A program made the position numbers and the translations under genes. From assembly GCA_964017195.1 (NCBI GenBank), contig OZ024895.1, positions 30,971,375 through 31,035,374 of the forward strand: DNA of 64,000 nucleotides, written 5' to 3'. The DNA is from Siderastrea radians (Eukaryota; Cnidaria; Anthozoa; Scleractinia; Rhizangiidae). Shown here piece by piece: positions 56,801 to 64,000 of this stretch (the first letter of the stretch is position 1; each line of letters starts with the position of its first letter). The notes below the pieces were generated by a model. It made no database searches, was not told where the DNA came from, and was given only the letters and a program-made list of their open reading frames with translations.

Positions 56801-57432
56801 CACCCAGCCCCAAGTTTTGTTATAGTAGACTTGTACTAGTCCTTCTCGGGTTGACTGTCCTTCCACTAAACGAGCTGCTGCAGCTGGATAGACAAACATC
56901 CAAACATTAGAAAGGTTTTTAATAAAAGACCATTTAAAATCACAAGATCATAAACAATTCGATAAGACGTTTTAAACAAGTAAATTCACATGCCCGTTTT
57001 TCTTCTGTTTCTATCCTCTCTCTACTCTCTCTTCTTTTCTGTATGGATCTCTTTTGCCTGGAACTAAAGTACCTTAAAATTGAAAACAATTTCAGTTTTC
57101 TTAATCGTGTCAAGGAATGTTCTTATTACCTGTCATGCACACCACCCCTACATCTTCTGAATGACTACAGTGGTCTACGCCGTGGTGATCACACTGTGTT
57201 AACGATGTTTCATTTCCTTTACATCGAACGTGGCTCATCCATATTTTTCCTTTTCCGCGCCCAAATGCTGCAAAACGTTTTGCGGCCAAGGCTTTTTCAA
57301 ATCCAAGCTGACGGCAAACTACGTTGGCTTCCTTGAAGCTCCATACATGATCACATACTGTTCCCCACTCTCCATCGTAAAGTACTTCTACTCTGCCCTG
57401 GTAGGATCCATTTCCATCGACCAACCGAACAT
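36541..57432 (-). CDS. Modular secreted or membrane SRCR x9 plus ShKT gene
   Basis: Nine SRCR exons and one ShKT exon lie on the minus strand in the order 57130-57432, 56563-56874, 54292-54582, 53870-54181, 47299-47604, 46624-46920, 45839-46141, 44695-45006, 42771-43073, 36541-36664. Every junction is phase 1, so all SRCR exons are multiples of three bases and can be duplicated or skipped without breaking frame. The SRCR exons alternate between an A type ([V]RLV...GRVEVFYNETWGTVCD) and a B type ([A]RLVEGQS...GLVQVYYNKTWGWVCAD), showing growth by paired-exon duplication. SRCR proteins are extracellular binders, often in immunity. No signal peptide or membrane segment is seen in the window; the 5' end probably lies beyond 64000. 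It could be more than one gene, but phase and strand favour one. Confidence 0.75.
36930..37050 (+). repeat. tRNA-derived SINE head
   Basis: A nearly complete tRNA-like cloverleaf: GGCTTGT/ACAAGCC acceptor stem, A box TTAGCTCAATTGGTTAGAGC, B box GGTTCGAATCCC. The anticodon loop reads CCGGTAT with C instead of the invariant U33, and the T stem is imperfect, so it is a SINE rather than a working tRNA gene. The sequence then folds as TACAAGCCTGAA/TTCAGGCTTGTA and runs into an AAT tail. Confidence 0.7.
37112..37200. repeat. (AAT)n microsatellite
   Basis: Pure AAT run that follows the SINE and may derive from its simple tail. Confidence 0.95.
37687..38113 (-). repeat. Penelope-like terminal repeat, left
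   Basis: Reverse complement of 40273-40705 with scattered differences. The hammerhead-like TCATCAG (CTGATGA on the minus strand) is at 37870-37876. Confidence 0.8.
38160..39021. mobile_element. 862-bp element with 21-bp perfect TIRs
   Basis: It starts TTAGAACATGGTCACACCCA and ends with the exact reverse complement (21 bp paired). No transposase is seen. It encloses a hairpin MITE at 38289-38436. A target duplication could not be made out with certainty. Confidence 0.65.
38289..38436. mobile_element. Hairpin MITE
   Basis: Ends ACAGAGAATT and AATTCTCTGT with inner pairing GCATTCATTAGT/ACTAATGAATGC. The centre is a second palindrome built on CATACTAATGAGGC and GCCTCATTAGTATG, and CTATATAGAGCATACTAATG occurs twice in direct order. 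Confidence 0.75.
39025..39164. mobile_element. Long-hairpin MITE
   Basis: A 140-bp near-perfect hairpin: GGTTAGACAATGAACGC pairs with GCGTTCATTGTCTAACC, and AGATAGAATGCCAC with GTGGCATTCTATCT around a TTGGCCTGCGGCCTC loop. It sits 3 bp from the right end of the 862-bp element. Confidence 0.8.
39548..40072 (-). pseudogene. Penelope-like GIY-YIG endonuclease (5'-truncated polyprotein)
   Basis: The 174-residue frame encodes the connecting region and endonuclease of a Penelope-like element: a Cys pair region (CFKCERNRCDLC), then the GIY-YIG core VIYLVSCKKC / LQYIGSTTTDFRIRFRNHK. The family cuts DNA for retrotransposition. Upstream to about 40265 the other frames contain remnants of the linker, but the reverse transcriptase domain is absent, so the copy is dead. 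The order RT-then-GIY-YIG on the same strand fits the family. Confidence 0.72.
40273..40705 (+). repeat. Penelope-like terminal repeat, right
   Basis: Pairs with 37687-38113. The hammerhead-like core CTGATGA is at 40510-40516 followed by AGGTCTAAGACCGAAGCG. Confidence 0.8.
40722..42105 (+). mobile_element. Non-autonomous repeat X, copy 1
   Basis: Shares extended similarity, in reverse orientation, with about 51640-53690. Examples: GGTCAATGAACACTCAACAA (40812), TGGACGAGAAAAATCACTT (about 40877) and TTGAACGATGATTACAACAA (about 41710) all have reverse-complement partners there. It begins ACTGGACTAGGTATATTGGA and appears to end in the hairpin at 41990-42105. No transposase or reverse transcriptase frame was found; the frame 41517-41777 lacks any domain. 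Confidence 0.6.
41990..42105. mobile_element. 116-bp hairpin MITE or element terminus
   Basis: AACAATTATTCTAC pairs with GTAGAATAATTGTT, and GCTGGATAT, GATTATAACCAAC with their reverse complements, around the loop CGGCGCTACGCGCC. Confidence 0.75.
42106..42168. repeat. (AT)n microsatellite
   Basis: About 30 AT dinucleotides directly after the hairpin element. Confidence 0.95.
42771..43073 (-). CDS. SRCR exon 9 (A type)
   Basis: 303 bp, acceptor CTCTATATTACAG, donor AGAG/GTAATTTC. [V]RLVGWGNMSSQGRVEVF, then [20 protein letters not shown] and the usual AGNETSIAECDH. Six cysteines in the group-A pattern, including GYC near the end. It is the last SRCR module before the 6.1-kb intron that precedes the ShKT exon. 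Confidence 0.85.
43074..44694. other. Intron with purine microsatellite
   Basis: No exon seen. A (CAA)n run and (AAGAGT)n-type purine repeat occupy about 44019-44082; the same AGAGTAAGAGT motif recurs briefly near 45780. Confidence 0.6.
44695..45006 (-). CDS. SRCR exon 8 (B type)
   Basis: 312 bp, acceptor CATTCTAATTCAACAG, donor AAAG/GTATGC. [A]RLVEGQSSREGLVQVYY, WGWVCADYWDKRDADVTCRM and NERSLFSCPNGG. Six cysteines. Closely similar to exon 2 at its start (VEGQS-REGLVQVYYNKTWGW), suggesting these two are the nearest B-type relatives. Confidence 0.85.
45839..46141 (-). CDS. SRCR exon 7 (A type)
   Basis: 303 bp, acceptor CTTGTACGGCAG, donor ACGG/GTAAGAAG. [V]RLVAQGNLSSEGRVEVF, WGSVCSYTWDIKEANVVCRQ, NEASLTECYHSG and SCYYRDASVVC keep the six-cysteine pattern. 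The spacing to exon 6 is under 500 bp. Confidence 0.85.
46624..46920 (-). CDS. SRCR exon 6 (B type)
   Basis: 297 bp, acceptor GTTTTTTCCATCAG, donor AAAG/GTACAG. It lacks five codons near the start compared with the other B exons ([A]RLTSQELIQVNY), a clean in-frame loss. NNNWGWVCADQWDKQDADVAC and NERSLFSCAQDG follow; the six cysteines are kept. Confidence 0.85.
47299..47604 (-). CDS. SRCR exon 5 (A type, altered cysteines)
   Basis: 306 bp, acceptor ATCTGTTGTTCAACAG, donor AGAG/GTAAGATT. [V]RLVADKSKPSRGRVEVF, then WQAVCGNRSDGWHIKHANVV. The second-last cysteine (in a Y-C or H-C just before the final strand) is missing (NSNYRSDWVASVEC), and a new cysteine is present at RRHSCVNV. Exon 3 has the same change. 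Confidence 0.83.
47628..47683. repeat. (AAT)n microsatellite
   Basis: AAT run 24 bp upstream (minus-strand sense) of SRCR exon 5, in the intron close to the acceptor. Confidence 0.95.
48615..48932 (+). pseudogene. Penelope-like GIY-YIG endonuclease of P1
   Basis: The open frame of 105 codons, extended upstream in frame to at least 48550, carries the endonuclease domain: VVYKASCWDCNDFYIGQTKRRLHDRK with the GIY-YIG pair represented by VYK...YIG, the conserved R and the later TGHNINWDHFDIL and KIKETLLIQE motifs. It stops at TAA after KLILY. The reverse transcriptase is missing, so the copy is 5'-truncated. Confidence 0.75.
49511..49830 (-). pseudogene. GIY-YIG endonuclease remnant of P2
   Basis: In a frame different from the reverse transcriptase, the minus strand reads RRGAVYKIKCCD, a TGA stop at 49742-49744, then QATYIGETGRNLNVRLTEHK and further endonuclease sequence to a TAA at 49511. 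The frame change and the in-frame stop show that the polyprotein is broken. Confidence 0.72.
49813..50838 (-). pseudogene. Penelope-like reverse transcriptase of P2
   Basis: The 341-codon frame covers fingers and palm of a Penelope-type reverse transcriptase: KLVSFDVKSLFTSIPL (motif A), GTAMGSPVSVVVAE (motif B), LRYVDDTF (motif C with the catalytic DD) and GKIPFLDCLV followed by YRKPTHTDRL. The thumb and linker are lost to a frameshift at roughly 49940-49960; the last 40 or so codons of this frame are out of register. The N-terminal domain is missing as well. It is related to, but clearly different from, the 39.5-kb and 48.6-kb copies. Confidence 0.8.
51945..52490 (-). mobile_element. Non-LTR retrotransposon 3' tail with triple 67-bp repeat
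   Basis: A (ATG)n run, then AAACTTTATTAATGTGTCAA and three tandem 67-bp units starting GATATTAAAAATAT at 52038, 52105 and 52172. The minus strand upstream (52227-52475) is open for 82 codons with no sure domain. The simple tail plus 3' UTR repeats fit a 5'-truncated LINE. Confidence 0.45.
53051..53636. mobile_element. MITE nested in repeat X
   Basis: Imperfect terminal inverted repeats of about 35 bp: CTAAGGCATGGTTAGGGCCT at the left, and at the right the reverse complement of CTTAAGGCATGGTTTGGGTC, both continuing AATTTGCATAA. No transposase. Confidence 0.65.
53714..53801. repeat. (GAT)n then (AAT)n microsatellite
   Basis: Compound trinucleotide run about 70 bp downstream of the exon 4 donor. 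Confidence 0.95.
53870..54181 (-). CDS. SRCR exon 4 (B type)
   Basis: 312 bp, acceptor TCTTTTCTATCAG, donor AAAG/GTAGAAAG. [A]RLLGGKSTSQGLVQVNHDN, WGWVCADQWDKKDADVVCRM, NENTLFSCIHDG; six cysteines. It lies 110 bp from exon 3, the closest exon pair in the gene. Confidence 0.85.
54292..54582 (-). CDS. SRCR exon 3 (A type, altered cysteines)
   Basis: 291 bp, acceptor TTTTATATGACAG, donor AAAG/GTAAGATT. [V]RVVGGENLPSQGRVEVF, WKAVCDSGWDVRTAASVVCR. As in exon 5, the second-last cysteine is lost (YDRFGSVASVEC) and a new one appears at RLLCLYGVRC. It is the shortest SRCR exon, missing several residues around ECEWYNTYD. Confidence 0.83.
54583..56562. other. Intron with (ATTC)n repeat
   Basis: No exon seen. 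An interrupted (CATT/CACT)n tetranucleotide run fills about 56104-56222. TAGCCAATGACGTCACGAAA-type palindromic sequence (GACGTCACTTTCGTGACGTC) lies at 56020-56039 and is a perfect 20-bp palindrome with CRE-like half-sites, probably part of a small repeat. Confidence 0.55.
56563..56874 (-). CDS. SRCR exon 2 (B type)
   Basis: 312 bp, donor AAAG/GTAAAAAT. The acceptor is a tandem CAGCAG, so splicing could add one alanine. [A]RLVEGQSTREGLVQVYY, WGWVCADKWDKQNADVACRM and NESSLFSCINSG; six cysteines. Confidence 0.85.
57130..57432 (-). CDS. SRCR exon 1 of those in the window (A type)
   Basis: 303 bp, acceptor GATCTCATAG, donor ACAG/GTAATAAG. [D]VRLVDGNGSYQGRVEVLY, WGTVCDHVWSFKEANVVCRQ, NETSLTQCDHHG and HCSHSEDVGVVC; six cysteines. 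No signal peptide exon was found between here and 64000, so further 5' exons are expected outside the window. Confidence 0.85.
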
Positions 57433-57904
57433 CTATGAGATCATAAAACATTGTCAAAGCGTCCAAAATGAAATATTGAATTCCATGCCTTCAGCTACCG
57501 TATAACTGCAATAATAAGCCATAGGCTTATATTTGTCCAGAAGGTTTTTTTTTTTCGGGCCAGGGGGTGGGGGGAGTTATTGTTGGAGGGAGTGTTGCGG
57601 TTCAAAAATGGTTCGACTTATTTTTGGAAGGGATTTTGCGTCTGAAAATACAACAAAATGAATGATGTTATGATCACACTTTAGAATTATCTTGTTTCAT
57701 ACGATGTAATTGGCTTGTTTCGTATGGCACACAAAACTGGTAAATAAGCCCGTTGTTGTACCTACAGTATTCAGATTGCTGTTTACGTAAGTAGTTGTGT
57801 AATCGAAATAAGGAATATATGAATATCCTATATTCGAACTCTGAAATGCAAAACTAAATGTGAAGAGGATCATGGCAGTTATAGACGCAACTTTTGCAGT
57901 TACG

Positions 57905-58025
57905 GAGAGAAAGCCTGAAAAAAATCAGGCCTGTACGGGATTTGAACCCTTAACCGCTGCGAGACCGGTGCAGCTCTCTAACCCATTGAGCTAACAAACC
58001 AACTGGGAACTGGCCATTCAGTTGG
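57905..58025 (-). repeat. tRNA-derived SINE, reverse orientation
   Basis: On the minus strand: CAGTTGGTTTGTTAGCTCAA, then a box-B GGGTTCAAATCCCGTACAGG and CCTGATTTTTTTCAGG. Same family as 36930-37050. Confidence 0.7.
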
Positions 58026-59699
58026 TTTGTTATAAACCCTGGCGGTGTGCAGCCTACGATCGCAGTGCACTATGGGGAAATAAAAATTTCGGCTTATTTA
58101 TATCTGACCGCCAAAGCATGAACATCTCCGTTCGAGTGATCAATGTAGTGGTTTTATTCTCATAAACGATCTGAAATATTATCTGCAACGTGATGAGTTT
58201 CCTTGCTATTCTTAACGCCGGACCAGCGTCTTATTGCGTTTCGCTTCGCATCACGGAGTGTGATCTAATGACCCATTTTTTCAATAAATTGAAGCTGTAG
58301 CTTCTTACTCATTCTAATTACCTGAAATCGATTGCAATATATTTTCAGACCAACCAGTAACTGTTTTTGGGTGTGGCGAGACGACATTACAACCTTCTCT
58401 AAAGTAAACAAAAGCTACACACTTAAAATTAAAGTGTAGGATTACACAAAAAAATTGTGTAAAATTTTTGCCAGCCCCGGCAGCCTTTTTGGGGGGTGTA
58501 TTTTTACACACAGTGGAGCGGTGTAGTTTAACACTAGAACGGATGGTATTTTTACACGCATAATAGTGTAAAACGAGTGTCTTACAATTCTGCCATGTAT
58601 AAAATTACACATTAAATCAGTGTAATGGAATCAAAACAGTGCGTAATATTACATCAGATGATGGTGTAGTTACCTTGCCAGCCCCGGTAGCCTTTTTTTG
58701 GCGAGTAATTTTACACAAATTTACAAAGGTAAATTACACTTAAAGTAGTTATAATTTTGCCCCCCAAAAAAGTGTAATGAAGGGTATTTACAACTAAATC
58801 CCACGTAACATTACACAAGCACCTTGTAACCTGCATCGTCAGCCATGACTTATGTGAAGAGGCAATGACTCGCAGTTAAATAGTTTCTTTGCAAATTACT
58901 TGCAATTTTTTTAATGGAAGAGTTAGCAGCTAGTTATTTTTTTACATGCAAAAACATACAAAGAAACACGCTCATTACTGAAAATCTCTAAAACTTGCAC
59001 GAACTTCGCAAGCAACTTTTAAAATGTTCAACTTAGCAGTAAGAAGGACTTCATATAACTTAAACGGTCAATTCGCTTACAGTTACTGTTTTTTAACTTT
59101 GCCCAAAATAAATTGTAATGAAGAATGTATTAATTAACTTTGTGTGATGCATTACTCGACAACGATGAGAAACCATAAAAGAAATTTCGTTCCGCAACTA
59201 TAAATTGAACCAGGAGATTTCATTAGTTTGCTCCTATGTTATATTGCCTTATTGCTTAGTGGTGAAAACAATGAGTGTTGAAGTTCTAGAATGTCGGTGA
59301 CCACTGGACAACTTGAAACTGTCAGAAGTCGTGTTGTATTCACATGTACTTTAGATAATTTTTATTTTTTGAATTCTTAACTTTCGCTTTTTCCTGTTCA
59401 GCTTTGTTCCACACTGTCAAGTATTTTATCTTTGCTTCCTTCAGAATTTCATTTTCTGATTTTTATTTGAGAACATCAATTAATCCGTTTAAGTGTGAGA
59501 TTTTGTTTCTCTTTGATTGCTTCTATGCAAAGTCATTATTTGTTTACTTAATTTTCCTTCTGTTTCTTGCAATCCACTGACATCACCTGCTTTGTAAGGA
59601 CCTAACAGAAGTGACACAATAGAAATTGCACAGAAATCATGTTGACTTTTCTTATCAAACCAAAACACAACTAATATGTTGTGAACTTGATATCTGGGT

Positions 59700-61085
59700 A
59701 GAGCCTCGACTAAAAACTAACTCTAAACATGTTTTGTTCCAGCCATGACCCCCAGTAACAGGCGGGCGAAACCATCTGACTGGGTCGTTAGTCAAAGGCG
59801 GCATTACCACCTTACACAACTGCCTGGCCGGTGAACCAGGGCCATAACTGAAACTAAACACAGCTAAAAGTTTGTAGACTTTATACCAAGGCTAATAATT
59901 GACATAATTTCAACTATAAAATAACTCTAAACATGTTTTGTTTCAGCCATGACCCCCAGTAACAGGCGGCCAAAACCACCTGACTGGGTCGTTAGTCAAA
60001 GGCGGGCATTACCACCTTACATAACTGCCTGGCCGGTGGACCAGGGCCATAATTGAAACAAAACACAGCTAAGAGTTTGTAAACTTTATACCAAGGCTAA
60101 TAACGTTTAACATAATTTCAACTATAAAATAACTCTAAACATGTTTTGTTTCAGCCATGACCCCCAGTAACAGGCGGGCAAAACCACCTGACTGGGTCGT
60201 TAGTCAACGGCGGGCATAACCACCTTACAGCCTGGCCGGTGGACCAGGGCCATAAATGAAACAAAACACAGCTAAGAGTTTGTACACTTTATACCAAGGC
60301 TAATGTTTGACATAATTTCTACTACAAAATAACTCTAAACATGTTTTGTTTCAGCCATGACCCCCAGTAACAGGCGGGCAAAACCACCTGACTGGGTCGT
60401 TTAAGTCAAAGGCGGGCATTACCACCTTACACAACTGCCTGGCCGGTGAACCAGGGCCATAACTGAAACTAAACACAGCTAAGAGTTTGTAGACTTTATA
60501 CCAAGGCTAATAACGTTTAACATAATTTCAACTATAAAATAACTCTAAACATGTTTTGTTTCAGCCATGACCCCAAGTAACAGGCGGCCAAAACCACCTG
60601 ACTGGGTCGTTAGTCAAAGGCGGGCATTACCACCTTACACAACTGCCTGGCCGGTGGACCAGGGCCATAATTGAAACAAAACACAGCTAAGAGTTTGTAG
60701 ACTTTATACCAAGGCTAATAACGTTTAACATAATTTCAACTATAAAATAACTCTAAACATGTTTTGTTTCAGCCATGACCCCCAGTAACAGGCGGGCAAA
60801 ACCACCTGACTGGGTCGTTAGTCAACGGCGGGCATTACCACCTTACAGCCTGGCCGGTGGACCAGGGCCATAAATGAAACAAAACACAGCTACGAGTTTG
60901 TACACTTTATACCAAGGCTAATGTTTGACATAATTTCTACTATAAAATAACTCTAAACATGTTTTGTTTCAGCCATGACCCCCAGTAACAGGCGGGCAAA
61001 ACCACCTGACTGGGTCGTTTAAGTCAAAGGCGGGCATTACCACCTTACATAACTGCCTAGCCGGTGGACCAGGGCCATAATATAG
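59700..61085. repeat. Satellite array, seven ~205-bp monomers
   Basis: Monomers begin CTCTAAACATGTTTTGTT at 59721, 59935, 60133, 60333, 60543, 60751 and 60951, each with ACCACCTGACTGGGTCGTTA, GGCCGGTGGACCAGGGCCAT and TTATACCAAGGCTAAT. Variants repeat every third monomer: GGCGGCCAAAACC in monomers 2 and 5, GTCAACGGCGGGCAT plus a short deletion in 3 and 6, GTCGTTTAAGTCAAAGG in 4 and 7. This is a higher-order unit of about 615 bp. Confidence 0.9.
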
Positions 61086-62400
61086 AACAAAGCAACTTCA
61101 TTACGAATTATACTCACCCGAAAAAACACTGGCATATTCGTTATATGTTTTTCCCAAACTGGTGAGCCATTGGCGCGCATCATCTGCTGTCCATTGCTCC
61201 ACATTCGTCTAGTCCACGCGAGTTTTTGAGTTTAGAAAAAATATATAAAATCACGGAGGTTTAACTTAACAACCTTCTTCGATGACTGACGGAAAAGAAA
61301 GAGGCATACAGCTTGAGCACTGAACAAAGTTGTCAATTCTCGTCATCAGCAGTGAGAGTCATGATTGGAGAAAAATTTCCACCCTGTCAATTAAGCTTCC
61401 GATCCCGGTAACCGATTAGAGACACTGTTCGTGTACTGATCAGCAAACAGTAGATCTGCGGCAATAATGTAGACTCTTTGCCATGCAAAGTTCATGAAGC
61501 TTCGCTTAATAAGAACAGAAAAGACTTAATTCGAACGTGAGGTCCGAATTGAAAGTACGAAGGCATAAACGGAGCAGTGATAGGATACAAAGGGTCTTAC
61601 AGATCAAACAAATGTCGTTTGAGTAACCGGGATTACGTGATATATCTGTACAGGAAATACCTGAGTCGCTGTTTATCAACTTTCTTTTCCGGTCAGCATT
61701 AAAACAACATTAGCTTGTATTACTGTAAAACTGCGGCGTTTACTATACGTAGTCTCTTTACTTTAAACAGCGAGTGTCAAAGCAGAAATTGAGAAGTGAT
61801 AAGAAACAAAGGGTCTTCGCATCGAAATGTAAACGTGCTGCGGTTAACCGCGGTGATGAGAACAGAAAATGGAGTCACTGTAGCTTTAATCCACATGAAA
61901 ATGATCTCTCGTGTATCTTCACTAAATCATGTTGCGAATTTCCGACTCAAGGGAGGCTTTCAGTTAGTCGTGGCTGCAGCTGAAGCCTACTTCTGCTACA
62001 AACAAGAATGCAGCCACTTGCTTTTTCAGGGTTTTAAAAAGCTAGTGGATCACATCAGAACTGAACTCATTCGCGATCGATCGCACGATCCGCCAAATTT
62101 TCTTATTACGTGAGGTAGGTCAGGGTGTTGCAAGACCCGAGATCTCAGTCTGGCTACTTTTTGCAAGTGAAGAGTTTAAATGTACACTTCTCCTTGCCGT
62201 TATTTGCACCAGACTTCAGTGGTCTTTGGGTTCTATTTTACAAGAAAAGGAGCGTAAATATATTCTTACAACTGTGTGATATTACTCAGTTATTTGCCTC
62301 AACCAACATCAGAATGTATTTTTCATTCTACAAATTTACTAGTTTAACACTACCCTTCCTGTGGTGTAAATTGACGCTGTTGAAAGCTTAAAAGCACACA
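61086..62400. other. Interior of the TIR element, no gene recognised
   Basis: Open frames at 61774-61983, 61796-62113 and 62125-62391 overlap in different frames on the plus strand and lack any recognised domain. Confidence 0.4.
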
Positions 62401-62929
62401 AGAGCTGCCGTGTTATTTTATAATTACAACAATAGTAACAGTCACTGATAACTATGTAATATTACCCCCGTAAAACTTCGAAAGGTATTACACCTAAACA
62501 CAGTGTAATGATACCCAGTATCAAGAGTAACTCTACGCCATAATTTTAGTGTAATGGCCTACACAATGATCAAGTGTAATTTTACATTTTTCCAGCTTTA
62601 AAATTACACTTTAGTTTTTAGTGTGTAATGAGACCACTACCGAAGGCAAAAGAAAAAAAAAACAGCGTCAACTTCAAACACAATTTCCAACTAAACGGTG
62701 AGGGGTGCAATGGGGTGTTATCGGCCTATTGACTCTTGCTATTCACAAGAGATATCTTGGTATACTTTTTAAAAACTTCAGACAAGAAATAGTCCAAAAT
62801 AATAAGCTGAGTGGAATTAGATGATATTAATCTGTTAGGAAAAAACGATACTATTAATAGTATTTCCAAAAAATAACGTCTTATTCAAATGAATTATTAA
62901 ATGTAAAGAAGATCATTGCAGTTAAAGAC

Positions 62930-63095
62930 GCAACTAACAGAAATCAAGGGTTTGAATACCGTACAAGCCTGAAATTCAGGCTTTCTTTTCGCAACTGCAA
63001 AAGTTGCGTCTATAACTGCGATGATTTTCTCCACATTTAATTCTTCATCCCGCAGTTCTAATATATGATATTCATATATTCATTATTTCATTTTC
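62930..63095 (+). repeat. SINE 3' part
   Basis: GGTTTGAATACCGTACAAGC, then CCTGAAATTCAGG, ACTGCGATGAT and the tail CGCAGTTCTAATATATGATA, the same order as in the 1.0-kb and 36.9-kb copies. The A-box half is missing. Confidence 0.6.
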
Positions 63096-64000
63096 ATCCT
63101 TTGCGGGTTTATAAGGAACCGACTACATGAGCAGTTCCCATTTTTTTTAATTAATTACTTTACTGTAACAGTTCACATTTACACGAGTTCACACGACTAA
63201 ATAAATAAATAAAAAGAAAGAAAGAAAAATTAAAGACGAAGTAGATGGAGAGCAAGGTTAAAAAAAAAAACACAAAAAAAGAGTAACCCGGCTAAAAAAA
63301 TACTTAAGGAAAATTTGTTTTGGATTTTTGAATGGAGGAGAATAAATTAGTGTAAGAAACCACTACTTATAGTGCAGGCAAAATATTGCACCAATATTCT
63401 CTGCTGAAATTTGTTCTTTGAACCTGTCAACATACAAACTTGAGTTTCATTGAGTTTCAGCCCTTGCGCGTATTCTCCGACACATAGAGAGATATTCTTA
63501 GATTTACAACAATAGACATAATATCTCGCAAGAAGGAAACAGTGGTTTAGTAATGGGTCATCTTTCTCTCCTCCACAGCCTAAACATTAGAGAACTTAAG
63601 GAAGAGACGTGTTCGGGGCGACGGCGACTGGACTGGCAGGGGTAAACTGGGACCAAGGTCGCATTCGCTTCCCAGCAAAATTCAAATGTTTAGCACTGTT
63701 GTTCGTTTAAAGGAATATATAATTGACACTTACCTGCCATACAGACGGTGTACTCTCTGATGACAAACGGCTCAGTTTATGGGGAAATTATTCAGGGTCG
63801 TAACCAGGTATATTTTTTCATCGCTGATCCCAAATTTTAGCTCTAAATTTGGATCCCTGATCCCCAAAATGTGGCAACATTTGATCCCTGATCCCACATA
63901 AATTTTATGATCCCATAGAGAGATTTGATCAAGTTAAGTCTCCCCGACGTCGATTTATCATTCATTAATAACAATAAAATGTATTTACCTCAAGTAGATC
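63096..64000. other. No gene recognised; GATCCC repeats
   Basis: The words TGATCCC, GGATCCCTGATCCC and TTTGATCCCTGATCCC recur between about 63826 and 63915. No exon of the SRCR gene was recognised here. Confidence 0.35.

Larger units (their letters stand above)
58416..62627. mobile_element. 4.2-kb element with 23-bp TIRs and GTGTAA arrays
   Basis: The ends (58416-58438 and 62605-62627) are inverted repeats with about 20 of 23 positions paired: TACACACTTAAAATTAAAGT at the left and, reversed, TACACACTAAAAACTAAAGT at the right. TTACAC/GTGTAA words are dense in the terminal 400 bp at the left (58430-58820) and 190 bp at the right (62440-62630). The interior holds a satellite array and no transposase, so this is a large non-autonomous DNA element. 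The word CAGCCCCGG(C/T)AGCCTTTTT occurs twice at the left (about 58472 and 58682). Confidence 0.65.

Noticed and set aside
59700..61085. CRISPR-like array
   Set aside because: Monomers are about 205 bp and similar throughout, with no short repeat/unique spacer pattern, and the genome is eukaryotic.

Overview
The window is eukaryotic and AT-rich: genes are split by introns with GT-AG sites, and most of the rest is mobile-element debris. The mix of a modular SRCR/ShKT secreted protein, a rhodopsin-family GPCR, GIY-YIG Penelope-like elements, a chromodomain-free Gypsy element, tRNA-derived SINEs and many hairpin MITEs fits a cnidarian, most likely an anthozoan such as a stony coral. No ribosomal RNA, CRISPR array or prokaryotic operon was seen.

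Layout. 2.2-5.5 kb: the last two exons of a START-domain lipid-transfer gene (+), with a TA-flanked MITE and a 189-bp element with 9-bp target duplications in its intron. 5.8-9.4 kb: a tyrosine-recombinase (Crypton-like) unit. It has a C2H2 finger, HxxR and Tyr catalytic motifs and a C-terminal Myb/SANT-like domain, broken into two overlapping frames. It is flanked by a dense GTTCC/GGAAC cluster and followed by eight modules in which GGA recurs every 9 bp. 13.5-18.75 kb: a complete four-exon gene (+) for a secreted beta-helix protein resembling bacterial polysaccharide lyases, with an Fn3-like tail. 20-35 kb: two diverged copies of a tandem segmental duplication. Each holds a small secreted-peptide gene (+) facing a GPCR gene (-); both genes look intact in the right copy and decayed in the left copy. 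A young, apparently complete Gypsy element sits only in the left copy, and the right copy preserves the empty site.

36.5-57.4 kb (-): one long modular gene with nine SRCR exons, alternating between two subtypes and all in phase 1, followed by a ShKT exon. Its introns hold Penelope-like elements with inverted terminal repeats, one nested inside another, two opposed copies of a 1.4-2 kb non-autonomous repeat, hairpin MITEs and microsatellites. 58.4-62.6 kb: an element with 23-bp terminal inverted repeats and many GTGTAA motifs, which encloses a seven-copy satellite with three-monomer higher-order structure.

How the parts relate. The GPCR and the peptide gene travel together through the duplication and lie tail to tail, so a receptor-ligand relation is possible but unproven. 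The SRCR gene has grown by duplication of paired phase-1 exons. The tyrosine-recombinase unit with its two repeat systems is the best candidate for something undescribed. All splice sites are read by eye; no homology search was run.
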